A stretch of DNA of 64,000 bases. It comes from an uncultured Bacteroidota bacterium (GTDB lineage: Bacteria; Bacteroidota; Bacteroidia; Bacteroidales; F082). A program made the translations under genes and the position numbers. The stretch is taken from contig CAITDJ010000008.1 of the NCBI GenBank assembly GCA_903891085.1, positions 78,517 to 142,516 on the forward strand, written 5' to 3'. Under the pieces are notes generated by a model. That model was not told the DNA's origin, did no database searches, and saw nothing but the letters and a program-made list of their open reading frames with translations. This document shows positions 1-9,596 of this stretch, in pieces. Within the stretch, counting starts at the first letter, position 1; every line of letters starts with the position of its first letter.

Positions 1-2
1 TC

Positions 3-1142
3 TATCTTGTTGTGTTCTCACTGGCTACCCTGCAAAAGCTTTTTTTCACCGATAAGCCTTTTAACAACTTCGAAATTTTCAGGTATTCATTTTATAACCT
101 ACTGCATAACAATGATTTATATGCAGCATATCCGCAATATTATTTTGATCTGTTCAAGTACAATCCAAGTTTCGCGTTGTTAATGGCCCCTTTTTGGGTA
201 ATTCCAAAAACTCTCGGGGTGATGATTTGGAACCTTGGGAACGCGATGCTTCCTCAATACGCAGTAAATCAACTACATATTTCGATTCGGGCCAAAGTGT
301 TTTTTGCGCTATTCATTTTGATTGAAATGCTCACTTCGGTTCAGAACGCCCAAAGCAATGGCATCATGCTTGGGTTGATGTTATTGATGTTTGTGCATCT
401 TGAAAACAAAAATCCCATGTCGTCAGCCCTGATGATGGTACTTGGTTTTTTTGTGAAGATTTTTGCTGTTTTAACCATACTGTTGCTTATTTTCAACACT
501 GTCAGAAAAAAATTCATTCTTTGGGCAATGCTTTTCATATTGGTTATTGGCTTTTTACCTGCATTGATTATCGGATTTATGCCATTATTATTACAGTATC
601 AACAATGGTTTCATCTGCTTATCAACGATGCTCCGCACCAATTAAATTATTCGATCATGTCATTTGGTGCCCGAAGCTTGAGTCTTACCCTGCCAAATGT
701 GTATTATCTCGCAGGTGGAATCATGTTGTTGCTTATTCCTTTGCATCGGTTTAACTATTATGTCAATTACGCATGGCGACTTAAATATCTGTCTGCCATA
801 TTGGTGTGGGTAGTCATTTTTAACCACAAGGCCGAATCGCCGACCTTCGTTATTGCCATGGCGGGCGCAGCCCTTTGGTTCATTGTTGCAAAAAAAACAA
901 CCTACCGCTGGTCATTGCTGGTTTTCGTATTTGTCTTCACAGGTTTAGCCGCAACGGATGTATTTCCACCCACTTTACGCGAAAATTTTATCAGGCCATA
1001 TGCAATTAAAGTTTTACCTTGCATCATACTATTTCTGACGATGATCTTTGATCTGTTGTTCGGAAAATTCTCATATAAATCAGATGTTATTGAAATACAA
1101 CATCTTACTAATAATGATCCGCTTCCCGCCGAAGCAAAATAA
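3..1142 (+). CDS. GT87-like polytopic membrane glycosyltransferase (5' truncated)
   Basis: The reading frame is open to the left edge, so the true start lies outside the window; the GTG at 12 is an internal codon, not a convincing start. The 380 visible codons encode many hydrophobic helices separated by short loops. The early segment AAYPQYYFDLFKYNPSFA followed by a proline-bounded helix resembles the GT87 (DUF2029) family of polyprenyl-phosphate-dependent mannosyl/arabinosyltransferases, which have an extracytoplasmic acidic/aromatic first loop. It probably transfers a sugar from a lipid carrier outside the inner membrane; substrate and acceptor cannot be read from sequence. It lies 46 bp upstream of a lipid-kinase gene on the same strand. 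The family call is by resemblance only. Confidence 0.6.
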   Translation, partial: YLVVFSLATLQKLFFTDKPFNNFEIFRYSFYNLLHNNDLYAAYPQYYFDLFKYNPSFALLMAPFWVIPKTLGVMIWNLGNAMLPQYAVNQLHISIRAKVFFALFILIEMLTSVQNAQSNGIMLGLMLLMFVHLENKNPMSSALMMVLGFFVKIFAVLTILLLIFNTVRKKFILWAMLFILVIGFLPALIIGFMPLLLQYQQWFHLLINDAPHQLNYSIMSFGARSLSLTLPNVYYLAGGIMLLLIPLHRFNYYVNYAWRLKYLSAILVWVVIFNHKAESPTFVIAMAGAALWFIVAKKTTYRWSLLVFVFVFTGLAATDVFPPTLRENFIRPYAIKVLPCIILFLTMIFDLLFGKFSYKSDVIEIQHLTNNDPLPAEAK

Positions 1143-1188
1143 CCGAATAGACTGCTTTTTACACCATGCAACACAAAATTGAAAATGT

Positions 1189-2175
1189 ATGAAAGAAACA
1201 GATAAATGGCTGGTGGTAGTTAATCCCCGGGCCGGTGTTGGTAAATGTGAAAAAGACTGGCCAATTATTAAAGGCCTGCTCACCAAAGCAGGATTTCCTT
1301 TCATGAGTGTACAAACAGAGAGGCAATTTCATGCGATAGAAATAACACGTGATTTGATCATTAATCAAGGTTTTACAAAAATAATAGCAGTTGGAGGCGA
1401 CGGTACATTAAATGAAGTGGTGAATGGTATTTTTCAACAAACCCGTTTTGCCACCACAGATATTACGTTGGGAATGGTCACCGTGGGCACCGGAAATGAT
1501 TGGGGAAGAATGTATTCATTTCCATTGGATTACGAAAAAGCGGTTCAGATTCTTAAAAACGAACTCACTTTTCTTCAGGATGTCGGAAAGGTAAAATACC
1601 GTTATCATACCGGCGACGATTACCGGTATTTCATCAATATGGCTGGCATGGGCTACGATGCACTTGTTGCAAAAAAAACAAATCTCATGAAAGCCAAAGG
1701 AAAGGGAGGTGCGTTTGCCTACCTTTTTAATCTGGTTGTTGGTTTGTTTCAATATAAAAGCATTCATTTACATATTGTTGTCGATGGCGAAGTGGTTGTC
1801 GACGGGCCGGTTTTCAGCATGAGTATCGGTATTTGTCAGTATAATGGCGGTGGAATGAAACAACTTCCGAATGCCATACCTGACGACGGATTGTATGATA
1901 TGACAATTATCAAGAAAACATCGAAATACAGGGTAATCCGTAATATTAAAAACCTCTACGATGGCTCATTTTTGAAAATGCCAGAGGTTGAGACGTTTAC
2001 AGGAAAGGAAATAAGTATCACCTCAACGCCTCGTCATGCCATATTTTTGGAAACGGATGGCGAGTCATTGGGTTGCTCACCACTCGATTTCGAAATCGTG
2101 CCCCGCGGTGTGAAACTGATTGTGCGAAAATCAGCCTTTGAAATGTTTACAAAAAATGGAAATATTCCATCCTGA
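1189..2175 (+). CDS. Diacylglycerol/lipid kinase family protein (YegS/BmrU-like)
   Basis: This 328-residue cytoplasmic protein has the full signature of the DAGK catalytic family: VVVNPRAGVGK at residues 9-19, the nucleotide-binding GGDGTLNEVVNG at 69-80 and GTGNDWGR at 100-107, with a C-terminal beta-sandwich containing ETDGE. Family members phosphorylate diacylglycerol or a related lipid with ATP, feeding phosphatidate back into phospholipid synthesis. The length is normal for the YegS/Rv2252/BmrU group. The ATG at 1189 gives an intact first strand. It is probably co-transcribed with the membrane glycosyltransferase gene upstream. The lipid substrate is unknown. Confidence 0.88.
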   Translation: MKETDKWLVVVNPRAGVGKCEKDWPIIKGLLTKAGFPFMSVQTERQFHAIEITRDLIINQGFTKIIAVGGDGTLNEVVNGIFQQTRFATTDITLGMVTVGTGNDWGRMYSFPLDYEKAVQILKNELTFLQDVGKVKYRYHTGDDYRYFINMAGMGYDALVAKKTNLMKAKGKGGAFAYLFNLVVGLFQYKSIHLHIVVDGEVVVDGPVFSMSIGICQYNGGGMKQLPNAIPDDGLYDMTIIKKTSKYRVIRNIKNLYDGSFLKMPEVETFTGKEISITSTPRHAIFLETDGESLGCSPLDFEIVPRGVKLIVRKSAFEMFTKNGNIPS

Positions 2176-2260
2176 TTACACCAATCACGTTTATGCAACC
2201 GTTTTCTTTTGAATAATGGTCGTTCATTTGATTTAACAACATTCGTTTACTTGTAATTGC

Positions 2261-2268
2261 TAACTTTG
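2261..2268 (+). promoter_or_regulatory. Bacteroidota -7 box (TAACTTTG) before the GT-C gene
   Basis: TAACTTTG matches the Bacteroidota sigma-factor element TAnnTTTG exactly and sits 24 nt before the ATG at 2293. I see no clear -33 TTTG at the expected spacing. Confidence 0.55.
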
Positions 2269-2292
2269 TAACGTTTCGTTTAAGACACACGA

Positions 2293-4311
2293 ATGAACAA
2301 ATCTTCTCAGAACCCGATACGATTAAAAGAAATCTCTTTAACCGCCTCCGTTCTTATTTTTTTATTTATTCTGTTTTTTTACAATCATATTCAACAATTT
2401 CCATCCCATATACACGCCTGGACACAAAGCGACCGTTATGCGCTTTCGCTGGGTTTTGTTGACAATGGACTCGATCTTTTTCACCCGGCCACCTACAATC
2501 TTCATCCAATTTACCAGCCTGACGAACCACTTACCGAAGAAAAGGGAATTACACGCGTTGATCTTCCATTGCCTGAATATCTGACAGCCATCGTGATGAC
2601 AATCACCGGAAACACAAACCCTGTTGTTTTCAGGTTGATAACACTCCTCATTGGTTTCGCCGGTTTGCTTTATTTTTTCGCGCTGATGCGAAGTCTGGGA
2701 GCAAATTTTCCGATTTCTTTGTTTTCGACAATTTTTGTGTTTTCAAGCCCCGTTTTCACCTATTATCTCGACGGATTCATCCCTTCCATTCCAGCCATAT
2801 CAGTTTCATTTGCAGCTTTTTATTATTATTGGAAATATCTCAAATTCAATCTGTTTCGAGATTATATTTTGGCAACAGCCTTATTGACGATCGCGGCACT
2901 TATCCGGATGCCGTTTATGTTGCCATTATTGGCCATTATTGCCGTTCAGTTTATCCACAATTTCAGAAATAAGGCTGTTTTTACCAGGGAAATGTTGACG
3001 ATTCTCTTCTTATTTTCGATATTTTCAGCCTATTACACTTATAATCAATATCTTGGAAATGTGTATGGATCCCTTTTCCTCGATCAGTTGATGCCTGCGC
3101 ATTCACTAAAAGAGCTAATCCATCTGGCCAGTCAAACACTAACCAATTGGCAATTTCAATATTTTAGTTTGCTTCATTACGCGGTAATACTTGCTGGCCT
3201 GATTATATTTTTCATAACAATAATTCGTAAGTTACAGATTGACAAAATATTAGTGTTGCTATTATGGGTTATTGTAATTACCATATTAGCCGGATTGGTG
3301 TATTTTGTAGCCTTAGCACAACAGTTTCCGGTACATGATTATTATATTATCGACACTTTCTATCTTCCGGTCTTTCTCTTCACAATGGCCAGTCTGTCAG
3401 GAATCCATTTCGGACAAAAAAAAATAGTCAAATATGTCGGATATTTGATCCTTTTCATTGTAGCATCCGTCATGTTGTACAGCTCATATCTTACACAAAA
3501 TGTGCGTTATACAACGCATGGTTGGGACAGAACTGAAACCACCCGGATAAACTTCGAAGGAAGCAATCAACTCTGTGAGGAGGCTGGAATTGGTAAGGAT
3601 GAGCGTGCGTTGGTGATTGATGCCTACACCTTTAACAGCCCTCTTTTGCTCATGAAACGCAAGGGTTATACTGTGTTGAATACAAGTCCTGATGAAATTG
3701 GGAAAGCCTTAACATATAACTTTGATTTTATTGCCATTCAGAACCGGTTTCTGGCAAGCGATGTATTGCATAACGCTCCGCGACTCCGTGATCGTTTGAT
3801 ACCCATAGCAAACAATGGAAAAATCGGACTTTATCGTTATTTGCCTGAAGCACACAGCATATCCTATGCTGAATTGCTTGGACTCAGCAAACAGAAAAGT
3901 ATCTTTAACTGGAAAAAACACCATCCTGCCATGGTTACGCCTGATCCGGATAAACCTTTTTTCATATTAGTCGACACAATTATATCACTTCCGGCATCCA
4001 CTTCAATGGCATTGATTTTCGAGGGCGAAGCAACTTCAAAACTTCGGGAATCCGGTAAATTAAAACTTGTCATAGATTTATCTGATAACATTGACAAACA
4101 GCTTTTTGCCTATTATGATTCGTTTGAATTGAATCCTTTTTTTATCGGGGAAGAACAGTCTGTAAGAAAAATTGAAGTAACTTTGAGCGTTCCGAAACCC
4201 GGTCCTAACAGCACCCGTATGAAAGTTTATATATGGAATCAGGACAAAAATTTCACCTCTTACAAGTACTTGAAGGTTGATATCATACAATACATACATC
4301 ACACATTTTAA
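2293..4311 (+). CDS. GT-C fold membrane glycosyltransferase (GT39/ArnT-like)
   Basis: A 672-residue protein with one N-terminal helix (about residues 14-33), a short extracytoplasmic loop containing HAWTQSDRY, and about ten further helices up to residue 400. A soluble C-terminal domain of about 270 residues follows. This is the topology of lipid-linked-sugar glycosyltransferases of the PMT/ArnT (GT39/GT83) type, where the first periplasmic loop carries the catalytic acid; D48 or nearby in QSDRY is the candidate. Donor and acceptor are unknown. It ends only 12 bp before pgk, so the two are probably co-transcribed. Assignment rests on topology, not on a diagnostic motif. Confidence 0.6.
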   Translation: MNKSSQNPIRLKEISLTASVLIFLFILFFYNHIQQFPSHIHAWTQSDRYALSLGFVDNGLDLFHPATYNLHPIYQPDEPLTEEKGITRVDLPLPEYLTAIVMTITGNTNPVVFRLITLLIGFAGLLYFFALMRSLGANFPISLFSTIFVFSSPVFTYYLDGFIPSIPAISVSFAAFYYYWKYLKFNLFRDYILATALLTIAALIRMPFMLPLLAIIAVQFIHNFRNKAVFTREMLTILFLFSIFSAYYTYNQYLGNVYGSLFLDQLMPAHSLKELIHLASQTLTNWQFQYFSLLHYAVILAGLIIFFITIIRKLQIDKILVLLLWVIVITILAGLVYFVALAQQFPVHDYYIIDTFYLPVFLFTMASLSGIHFGQKKIVKYVGYLILFIVASVMLYSSYLTQNVRYTTHGWDRTETTRINFEGSNQLCEEAGIGKDERALVIDAYTFNSPLLLMKRKGYTVLNTSPDEIGKALTYNFDFIAIQNRFLASDVLHNAPRLRDRLIPIANNGKIGLYRYLPEAHSISYAELLGLSKQKSIFNWKKHHPAMVTPDPDKPFFILVDTIISLPASTSMALIFEGEATSKLRESGKLKLVIDLSDNIDKQLFAYYDSFELNPFFIGEEQSVRKIEVTLSVPKPGPNSTRMKVYIWNQDKNFTSYKYLKVDIIQYIHHTF

Positions 4312-4323
4312 ATTTATATTATT

Positions 4324-5517
4324 ATGAAAAACATTGATCATTATGATCTCAGAGGAAAACGCTGTTTGATTCGCGTTGACTTCAATGTACCGCTCGACAG
4401 TGATTTTACAATTACCGACGACACCCGAATCAGGGCGGCTTTGCCAACTATTAAAAAAGTGCTGGCGGCTGGGGGCTCTGTTATCCTCATGTCGCACCTG
4501 GGCCGTCCGAAAGATGGTCCGGTTGACAAATATTCTTTGCGCCACATCCTGCCCGATCTGGAAAAGAAACTTGGCCTGAAAGTGAAGTTTGCCAACGATT
4601 GCATAGATGCTCAAGCCATTGAACTATCGTCCACCTTGAAACCCGGCGAGGTGTTGTTGCTCGAAAATCTTCGTTTTTACAAAGAAGAAGAAAAAGGTGA
4701 CGAAAATTTTGCAAAAAAACTTGCTCTTTTGGGCGATGTTTACATCAACGATGCATTTGGGACTGCCCATCGTGCCCATGCTTCCACCTCCATCATCGTT
4801 CGCTTCTTCCCTGGTGCCAGTTTGTTTGGCTACCTGATGCAGGATGAAGTGATGAGTCTCGAAAAAGTTGTAAAACATGCCGACAAACCTTTCACCGCAG
4901 TGTTGGGTGGAGCCAAAGTTTCAGGTAAAATCGAAATCATCAACAACCTGCTCGATAAGGTTGACAATCTGATTATCGGTGGTGGAATGGCCTATACTTT
5001 TGCGAAAGCACTTGGTGGTACAATTGGTAATTCACTCATCGAAGAGGATTTGATCGAAACAGCACGCGAAGCCATGGTAAAAGCGAAGAAAAACGGCGTG
5101 AACCTGCTGATCCCAATTGATACGGTTATTGCGAATTCATTCAGTAATGACGCACCTAAAAAAACCTGTAAGACAAATGAAATTCCTGATGGTTGGATGG
5201 GTCTGGATATCGGACCTGAAACAATTAAATCATTTGCCGAAACGATTAAAAACTCCAAAACGATTTTATGGAATGGCCCGATGGGCGTGTTTGAATTTGA
5301 TAATTTCGCCCAGGGTACAATCGCCATTGCCCATGCCATTGCTGATGCCACAGCCTTAGGTGCATTTTCGCTGGTTGGCGGAGGTGACTCGGTTGCTGCT
5401 GTGAATAAATATAACCTGGCTGACAAAGTAAGTTATGTTTCCACCGGCGGTGGAGCCATGCTTGAATATATCGAAGGCAAAGATTTACCCGGTGTAAGTG
5501 CCATACTTGCCACTTAA
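4324..5517 (+). CDS. pgk: Phosphoglycerate kinase
   Basis: This 397-residue cytosolic enzyme interconverts 1,3-bisphosphoglycerate plus ADP and 3-phosphoglycerate plus ATP in glycolysis. Family hallmarks are all present: RVDFNVPL near residue 17, SHLGRPKDG near 58 (substrate-binding Arg and His), [36 protein letters not shown], and the nucleotide-binding C-terminal [12 protein letters not shown] and [14 protein letters not shown]. Length is canonical. It follows the GT-C gene by 12 bp and ends just before a strong bidirectional terminator hairpin shared with adk. Confidence 0.98.
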   Translation: MKNIDHYDLRGKRCLIRVDFNVPLDSDFTITDDTRIRAALPTIKKVLAAGGSVILMSHLGRPKDGPVDKYSLRHILPDLEKKLGLKVKFANDCIDAQAIELSSTLKPGEVLLLENLRFYKEEEKGDENFAKKLALLGDVYINDAFGTAHRAHASTSIIVRFFPGASLFGYLMQDEVMSLEKVVKHADKPFTAVLGGAKVSGKIEIINNLLDKVDNLIIGGGMAYTFAKALGGTIGNSLIEEDLIETAREAMVKAKKNGVNLLIPIDTVIANSFSNDAPKKTCKTNEIPDGWMGLDIGPETIKSFAETIKNSKTILWNGPMGVFEFDNFAQGTIAIAHAIADATALGAFSLVGGGDSVAAVNKYNLADKVSYVSTGGGAMLEYIEGKDLPGVSAILAT

Positions 5518-5534
5518 TAAGTCTTAAAAACATA

Positions 5535-5570
5535 ATAAAGGGATGGTTTCAAATGAAACCATCCCTTTAT
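5535..5570. terminator. Bidirectional hairpin terminator between pgk and adk
   Basis: A perfect 17-bp inverted repeat (5535-5551 with 5554-5570) encloses a 2-nt AA loop. The stem has a GGGATGG/CCATCCC core flanked by A and T runs on either side, so it can terminate the converging pgk (+) and adenylate kinase (-) transcripts. Confidence 0.9.
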
Positions 5571-5610
5571 TGAATCAGCATTTCTGACACTGATTTAAAT
5601 CAATCAGCAA

Positions 5611-6783
5611 TTATCTGAGATTGCGAATTGTGCGCACCACCGGCTCTTTTAACCGATCATACACCTCAGCATCGGAACCTTTGCCATCCACATCAATAAC
5701 CTGATTGTGTATTCTGTAGTATTCCAACACGGGCTCTGTGCGTTGCTCGTGTTCTTCCAAGCGTGCAACAATAGTGCTGGCACTGCCGTCGTAGGCCATT
5801 TTGGCGGCTGTTTGTCCACGGGCATCAAGCCGTTTCACCAATTCGAGAAAAGGAACCTGTAAATTGATCACACAACTAATCGAATGCCCTTTTTTCTTCA
5901 AAATTCCGTCCAAAATATACGCTTGCACCAGCGTGCGCGGATAGCCTTTAAAAACATACCCACGGCTGGTTCCTTCGTTTTGTTGTAATTTCTTTTCTAT
6001 CAACCTGATAACAATTTCATCCGGAACGAGCAGCCCTTTGCTCAGATAGGGAAGTATTTGTGATGTCATTACAGATTGACTTTTCAATTCTTCCTGCAGC
6101 AATTCTCCAGTCGAAATGCAGGTCAGATTAAAATCGTGCGCAAGTTTATCAGCCTGTGTTGCCCGACCAGCACCGGGATAGCCAAAAAGGATAATATTCA
6201 CCTGTTTACGATTGATTTCTTCCGTGACCTGTTTGTTGATTCTGGCAAAAACCTCTTCTGTTGTTCCCATGCCGTCGATACGTGTCAATAATCCGGATTG
6301 GTCATAAAACTCGAGGAGTGGCAGTGTTTTTTCGTGATATTCCTGCAATCTTTTTTTGATAACAAGTTCATTATCATCGCTTCTGTTTTGTTCCTGCGCA
6401 CGTTGTAACAATCGTTTCACGCATTCTTCTTCAGGAACATCGAGGATGAAAATACGGTTTAAGCCGGTTTGCATCCGTGTAAACAAACCATCGAGGATAT
6501 AAGCCTGAACATACGTTCTGGGGAAACCATCAAACAAAAATCCATCGCAACGATTTTCGGAGCGAAGGAAATTCCCAATGATTTGAACAATAATTTCGTC
6601 ATCAACCAAACCACCGGCGTCAATAATGGCTTTGGCTTTCAAACCCAGTTTACTTCCGGCTTTGATTTCACTCCGTAACACTTCGCCTGTTGAAATATAA
6701 TTCAGGTTGTAGCATTGCATCAATAATTCCGATTGTGTACCTTTTCCAGCTCCGGGAGGCCCGAATAAAATTAAGTTTAACAT
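5611..6783 (-). CDS. adk: Tandem adenylate kinase, second domain degenerate
   Basis: At 390 residues this is two short-LID adenylate kinase domains in tandem; bacterial Adk is normally about 190-215 residues. Domain 1 (1-189) looks active: P-loop GPPGAGKGT at 8-16 with K14, FDGFPRT at 84-90, and RSDDN with R134 and R145. It should catalyse ATP + AMP to 2 ADP. Domain 2 (about 194-390) keeps the fold signature but has GYPGAGRAT at 201-209 (K to R207), FKGYPRT at 278-284 (D to K279), and lacks the R-x-DD LID motif (KMAYDG instead). The second copy is therefore probably catalytically dead or altered, perhaps structural or regulatory. The ATG at 6783 starts directly at the first strand of the fold. 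It is transcribed alone, convergent with pgk. Confidence 0.93.
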   Translation of the reverse strand: MLNLILFGPPGAGKGTQSELLMQCYNLNYISTGEVLRSEIKAGSKLGLKAKAIIDAGGLVDDEIIVQIIGNFLRSENRCDGFLFDGFPRTYVQAYILDGLFTRMQTGLNRIFILDVPEEECVKRLLQRAQEQNRSDDNELVIKKRLQEYHEKTLPLLEFYDQSGLLTRIDGMGTTEEVFARINKQVTEEINRKQVNIILFGYPGAGRATQADKLAHDFNLTCISTGELLQEELKSQSVMTSQILPYLSKGLLVPDEIVIRLIEKKLQQNEGTSRGYVFKGYPRTLVQAYILDGILKKKGHSISCVINLQVPFLELVKRLDARGQTAAKMAYDGSASTIVARLEEHEQRTEPVLEYYRIHNQVIDVDGKGSDAEVYDRLKEPVVRTIRNLR

Positions 6784-6885
6784 GATATTTGGCTTAGATT
6801 ATTATTAGATTGGAAGTCCGAAAACAGAATTCCAATGACATTTTTTCCAAAAAGAGGTTTGATAAAACAACGATTTATTTTTTCT

Positions 6886-6893
6886 CAAAGTTA
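6886..6893 (-). promoter_or_regulatory. Bacteroidota -7 box (TAACTTTG) for adk
   Basis: On the minus strand TAACTTTG matches TAnnTTTG and lies about 100 nt upstream of the adk start, implying a leader of roughly 95 nt. The rest of the 6784-7056 gap is AT-rich with no further feature that I can see. Confidence 0.45.
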
Positions 6894-7056
6894 GGTATTT
6901 GCTTTCAAAATAAAATGAAAAGCAATATTTAATTAATCATTCAACCACTTCATGGCAGGATAAATATTTTCCAGTAAATCGCAATAATTTTCCGGGTAAG
7001 CCAGGATGAATCGCGAATCAAAAAACCGTCAACTATAATCAGTGTTTCCGATAAAA

Positions 7057-8349
7057 ATGAGCAACTTTGCACAAAAAAAGTTGAACCGTTATTTAGATAT
7101 ACGTTCCTATCTGCAGGGTGTCGGTTACACATTCAGGGCACTGGAAAACCGTAATTTCAGGCTTTTCTTCTTTGGTGGCATGGTCTCATTGCTTGGAACC
7201 TGGATTCAAAATCTTGCCATTGGATGGATGGTCTATCGCTTGACTGATTCAGCATTCTATTTGGGTTTGGTTGGATTTGCCGGACAGATTCCGGCGCTTG
7301 TACTTGGTCCGCTGGCAGGAGTTTATGCCGACAGAATTAATCGGCGCCGCATCCTCATTATGACACAGATATTGTCAATGATTCTGGCAGCCATCCTATC
7401 AGTGTTATCATTCACAAACACAATAACAGTTACATATCTGATTATTATTGTGGTGTTTAACGGTATTTCACTCGCCTTCGACACCCCTTTCAGACATGCC
7501 TTTCTACTGGAGATGATTGGTGATAAAAAATTACTGGGTAATGCAGTGGCATTGAACTCCACCCTGGTGAATACAGCCCGGTTTATCGGTCCAACCTTAG
7601 GAGGGATACTGATTGCTGCCTTTGGCGAATCGATTTGCTTTTTGATCAACAGCATCAGTTTCATCGGTGTGATTATTGCCCTGTTGGCAATGAGAGTAGC
7701 GCCATTTATCCCAAGGACGATTAACAAATCTGTGTTGAGCGAGTTGAAAGAAGGGATAAGGTACACATTCAACTTCAAACCTGCACTTTATATGATTCTT
7801 TTGGTAACGGTTACCAGTATTTTTGGCTTGCCTTTTCAGGCAATGTTACCGGTTTTCGCACGCGATATTCTGCATGGAGATTCACAAACACTCGGTTTTT
7901 TGACCGGTGCTGTCGGTGCCGGCGCACTTACCGGAGCCTTTTTCCTTGCTTCGCGAAAAACATTTAGAAATTTTCCTAAAATCATCACTTTCTCAGCCAT
8001 CACTTTTGGGATAGGATTGATGCTTTTCAGTATTTCAACAATCTCAGTCATCTCAATTCTGCTTCTCTATTTCAGTGGATTTGGTATGATTGCACAATTT
8101 ACAGCTACCAATACATTGTTGCAGCATCTGGTAGAGGAGGACAAACGCGGTCGTGTGTTGTCGCTATACAGCTTGTCGTTTATGGGCTTTACTCCAATCG
8201 GAAGTCTTATGTTAGGAAGCGCTTCTTCGGCTTTTGGAGTGCCTGTAACCCTTAGCATTGCGGGTGGCCTTTGCCTGATCGCCGGATTATTTTTTGCCCG
8301 CAAAATGCCATTTATCAATTCTTACCTCACAAAGCATTCCCGGACATGA
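7057..8349 (+). CDS. MFS transporter (EntS-like, MFS_3)
   Basis: A 430-residue protein with about twelve hydrophobic helices. The loop between TM2 and TM3 reads GVYADRINRRRIL, the classic MFS DR.x.RR signature, and the N-terminal FRLFFFGGMVSLLGTWIQNLAIGW block is typical of the EntS/MFS_3 branch. Family members export siderophores, drugs or small metabolites by proton antiport across the inner membrane. I chose ATG 7057 (MSNFAQKK) over the upstream GTG at 7042, which only adds five unconserved residues. It stands alone between adk and the ROK gene; the substrate cannot be deduced. Confidence 0.85.
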   Translation: MSNFAQKKLNRYLDIRSYLQGVGYTFRALENRNFRLFFFGGMVSLLGTWIQNLAIGWMVYRLTDSAFYLGLVGFAGQIPALVLGPLAGVYADRINRRRILIMTQILSMILAAILSVLSFTNTITVTYLIIIVVFNGISLAFDTPFRHAFLLEMIGDKKLLGNAVALNSTLVNTARFIGPTLGGILIAAFGESICFLINSISFIGVIIALLAMRVAPFIPRTINKSVLSELKEGIRYTFNFKPALYMILLVTVTSIFGLPFQAMLPVFARDILHGDSQTLGFLTGAVGAGALTGAFFLASRKTFRNFPKIITFSAITFGIGLMLFSISTISVISILLLYFSGFGMIAQFTATNTLLQHLVEEDKRGRVLSLYSLSFMGFTPIGSLMLGSASSAFGVPVTLSIAGGLCLIAGLFFARKMPFINSYLTKHSRT

Positions 8350-8461
8350 TTTGAAATCGACCCTTATTTTTTGTTCCGAACGCTGGTTTTTTTCAAATAT
8401 TTAGTCTGGAATCATTTAAAAACAGATAATTCCATACCTTTACCCATCAAAATTTCATACA

Positions 8462-9571
8462 ATGAATAATTCAACTGCAAAAACTGTTTTTGTATTAGAT
8501 GCCGGTGGTACAGGGTTCAAATTTCTGGCTGTAAGGGATGGGATTGAAGTGATACAACCCTTCACTATCCCAGCTGCTGCCAAAACGCTTGATGAGGTGT
8601 TGCAGAAACTCATTGATGGATTTGAAAGAACAAGGGAGTTGGCCGGATCGGAACCATCGGCAATCAGTTTCTGTTTTCCTGGCCCGGCTGACTATGAGGC
8701 TGGTATCATTGGCGATCTTGAGAATTTACCTGCCTTTAAAGGTGGCGTTCCATTGAAACCCATGCTTGAAGAAATATTCCGATGTCCTGTGTACATCAAC
8801 AATGATGGAGATTTATTCACTTATGGAGAGGCCCTGGATGGACTCTTGCCCGAAGTAAATCACCTGTTGGAACAACAGGGAAACCCAAAACGATACCATA
8901 ATCTGATCGGTGTTACGCTTGGAACCGGTTTTGGTGGTGGTATTATGATCAACGGAACGTTGCTAAAAGGCGACAATTCGGCCGGTGGGGAAATCAACAG
9001 GATGAGCAATTTGCTTTATGACAATACAAGTGCCGAAGATTCAATCTCTATCAGAGCCATCAAAAGGGTGTTTGCCCGGGAGGCAGGCATCGACCCTTCG
9101 CTTTGTCCCGAACCATTTTCAATTTATGAAATTGCGATGGGTCGTCAGGATGGCGACCGCGATGCCGCAATAAAAGCCTGGGATGAACTGGCAAAATCGC
9201 TCGCTGATGCGTTGGCCAATGCCATCACTTTGATTGATGGCCTTGTTGTTATTGGAGGCGGACTTGCAGGTGCCTGGCCTGTTTTTATGGAAAAACTGGT
9301 TGGTTACCTGAATCAACCCTATTATGATTTGCAGGGAAAACCGGTTGAAAGGATGGAAATTTCTGCCTTTAACCTTCAGGATAGCCGGGGCGTGGTTGCT
9401 TTTACCGAAAAAACAGGGATGATGGTGAAAGTTCCGAAAGTTTCGCGCGAAGTGTGGGTTTGGTACGATCCGACAAAGAAAATCGGTGTAGGAATCAGCC
9501 GTTTAGGCACTTCATCTGCCGTTGCTATTGGCGCTTATGCATACGCAATGGATCAGTTGAGAACAAGTTAA
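8462..9571 (+). CDS. ROK family sugar kinase-like protein, zinc motif missing
   Basis: This 369-residue ASKHA-fold protein starts with the phosphate-binding DAGGTGFKF, has the catalytic-Asp region INNDGDLFTYGEALDG and the ROK-type GVTLGTGFGGGIMINGTLLKG, and ends with a VVIGGGLAG adenosine-site loop. This places it among cytosolic glucose/N-acetylhexosamine kinases. It is longer than typical glucokinases (about 300-320) and lacks the ROK zinc cluster CxCGxxGCxE; the expected E-x-GH region reads GGEINRMSN. There is no helix-turn-helix, so it is not a ROK repressor. The sugar substrate is uncertain. A near-match promoter box TACCTTTA lies about 20 bp upstream. Confidence 0.8.
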   Translation: MNNSTAKTVFVLDAGGTGFKFLAVRDGIEVIQPFTIPAAAKTLDEVLQKLIDGFERTRELAGSEPSAISFCFPGPADYEAGIIGDLENLPAFKGGVPLKPMLEEIFRCPVYINNDGDLFTYGEALDGLLPEVNHLLEQQGNPKRYHNLIGVTLGTGFGGGIMINGTLLKGDNSAGGEINRMSNLLYDNTSAEDSISIRAIKRVFAREAGIDPSLCPEPFSIYEIAMGRQDGDRDAAIKAWDELAKSLADALANAITLIDGLVVIGGGLAGAWPVFMEKLVGYLNQPYYDLQGKPVERMEISAFNLQDSRGVVAFTEKTGMMVKVPKVSREVWVWYDPTKKIGVGISRLGTSSAVAIGAYAYAMDQLRTS

Positions 9572-9596
9572 AGAGGCAGTAAACCAACGTTTACGT

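Noticed and set aside
9579..9594. GTAAAC-CAAC-GTTTAC hairpin between the ROK and lipoprotein genes as terminator
   Set aside because: Only a 6-bp stem of low GC without a T run; too weak to call.
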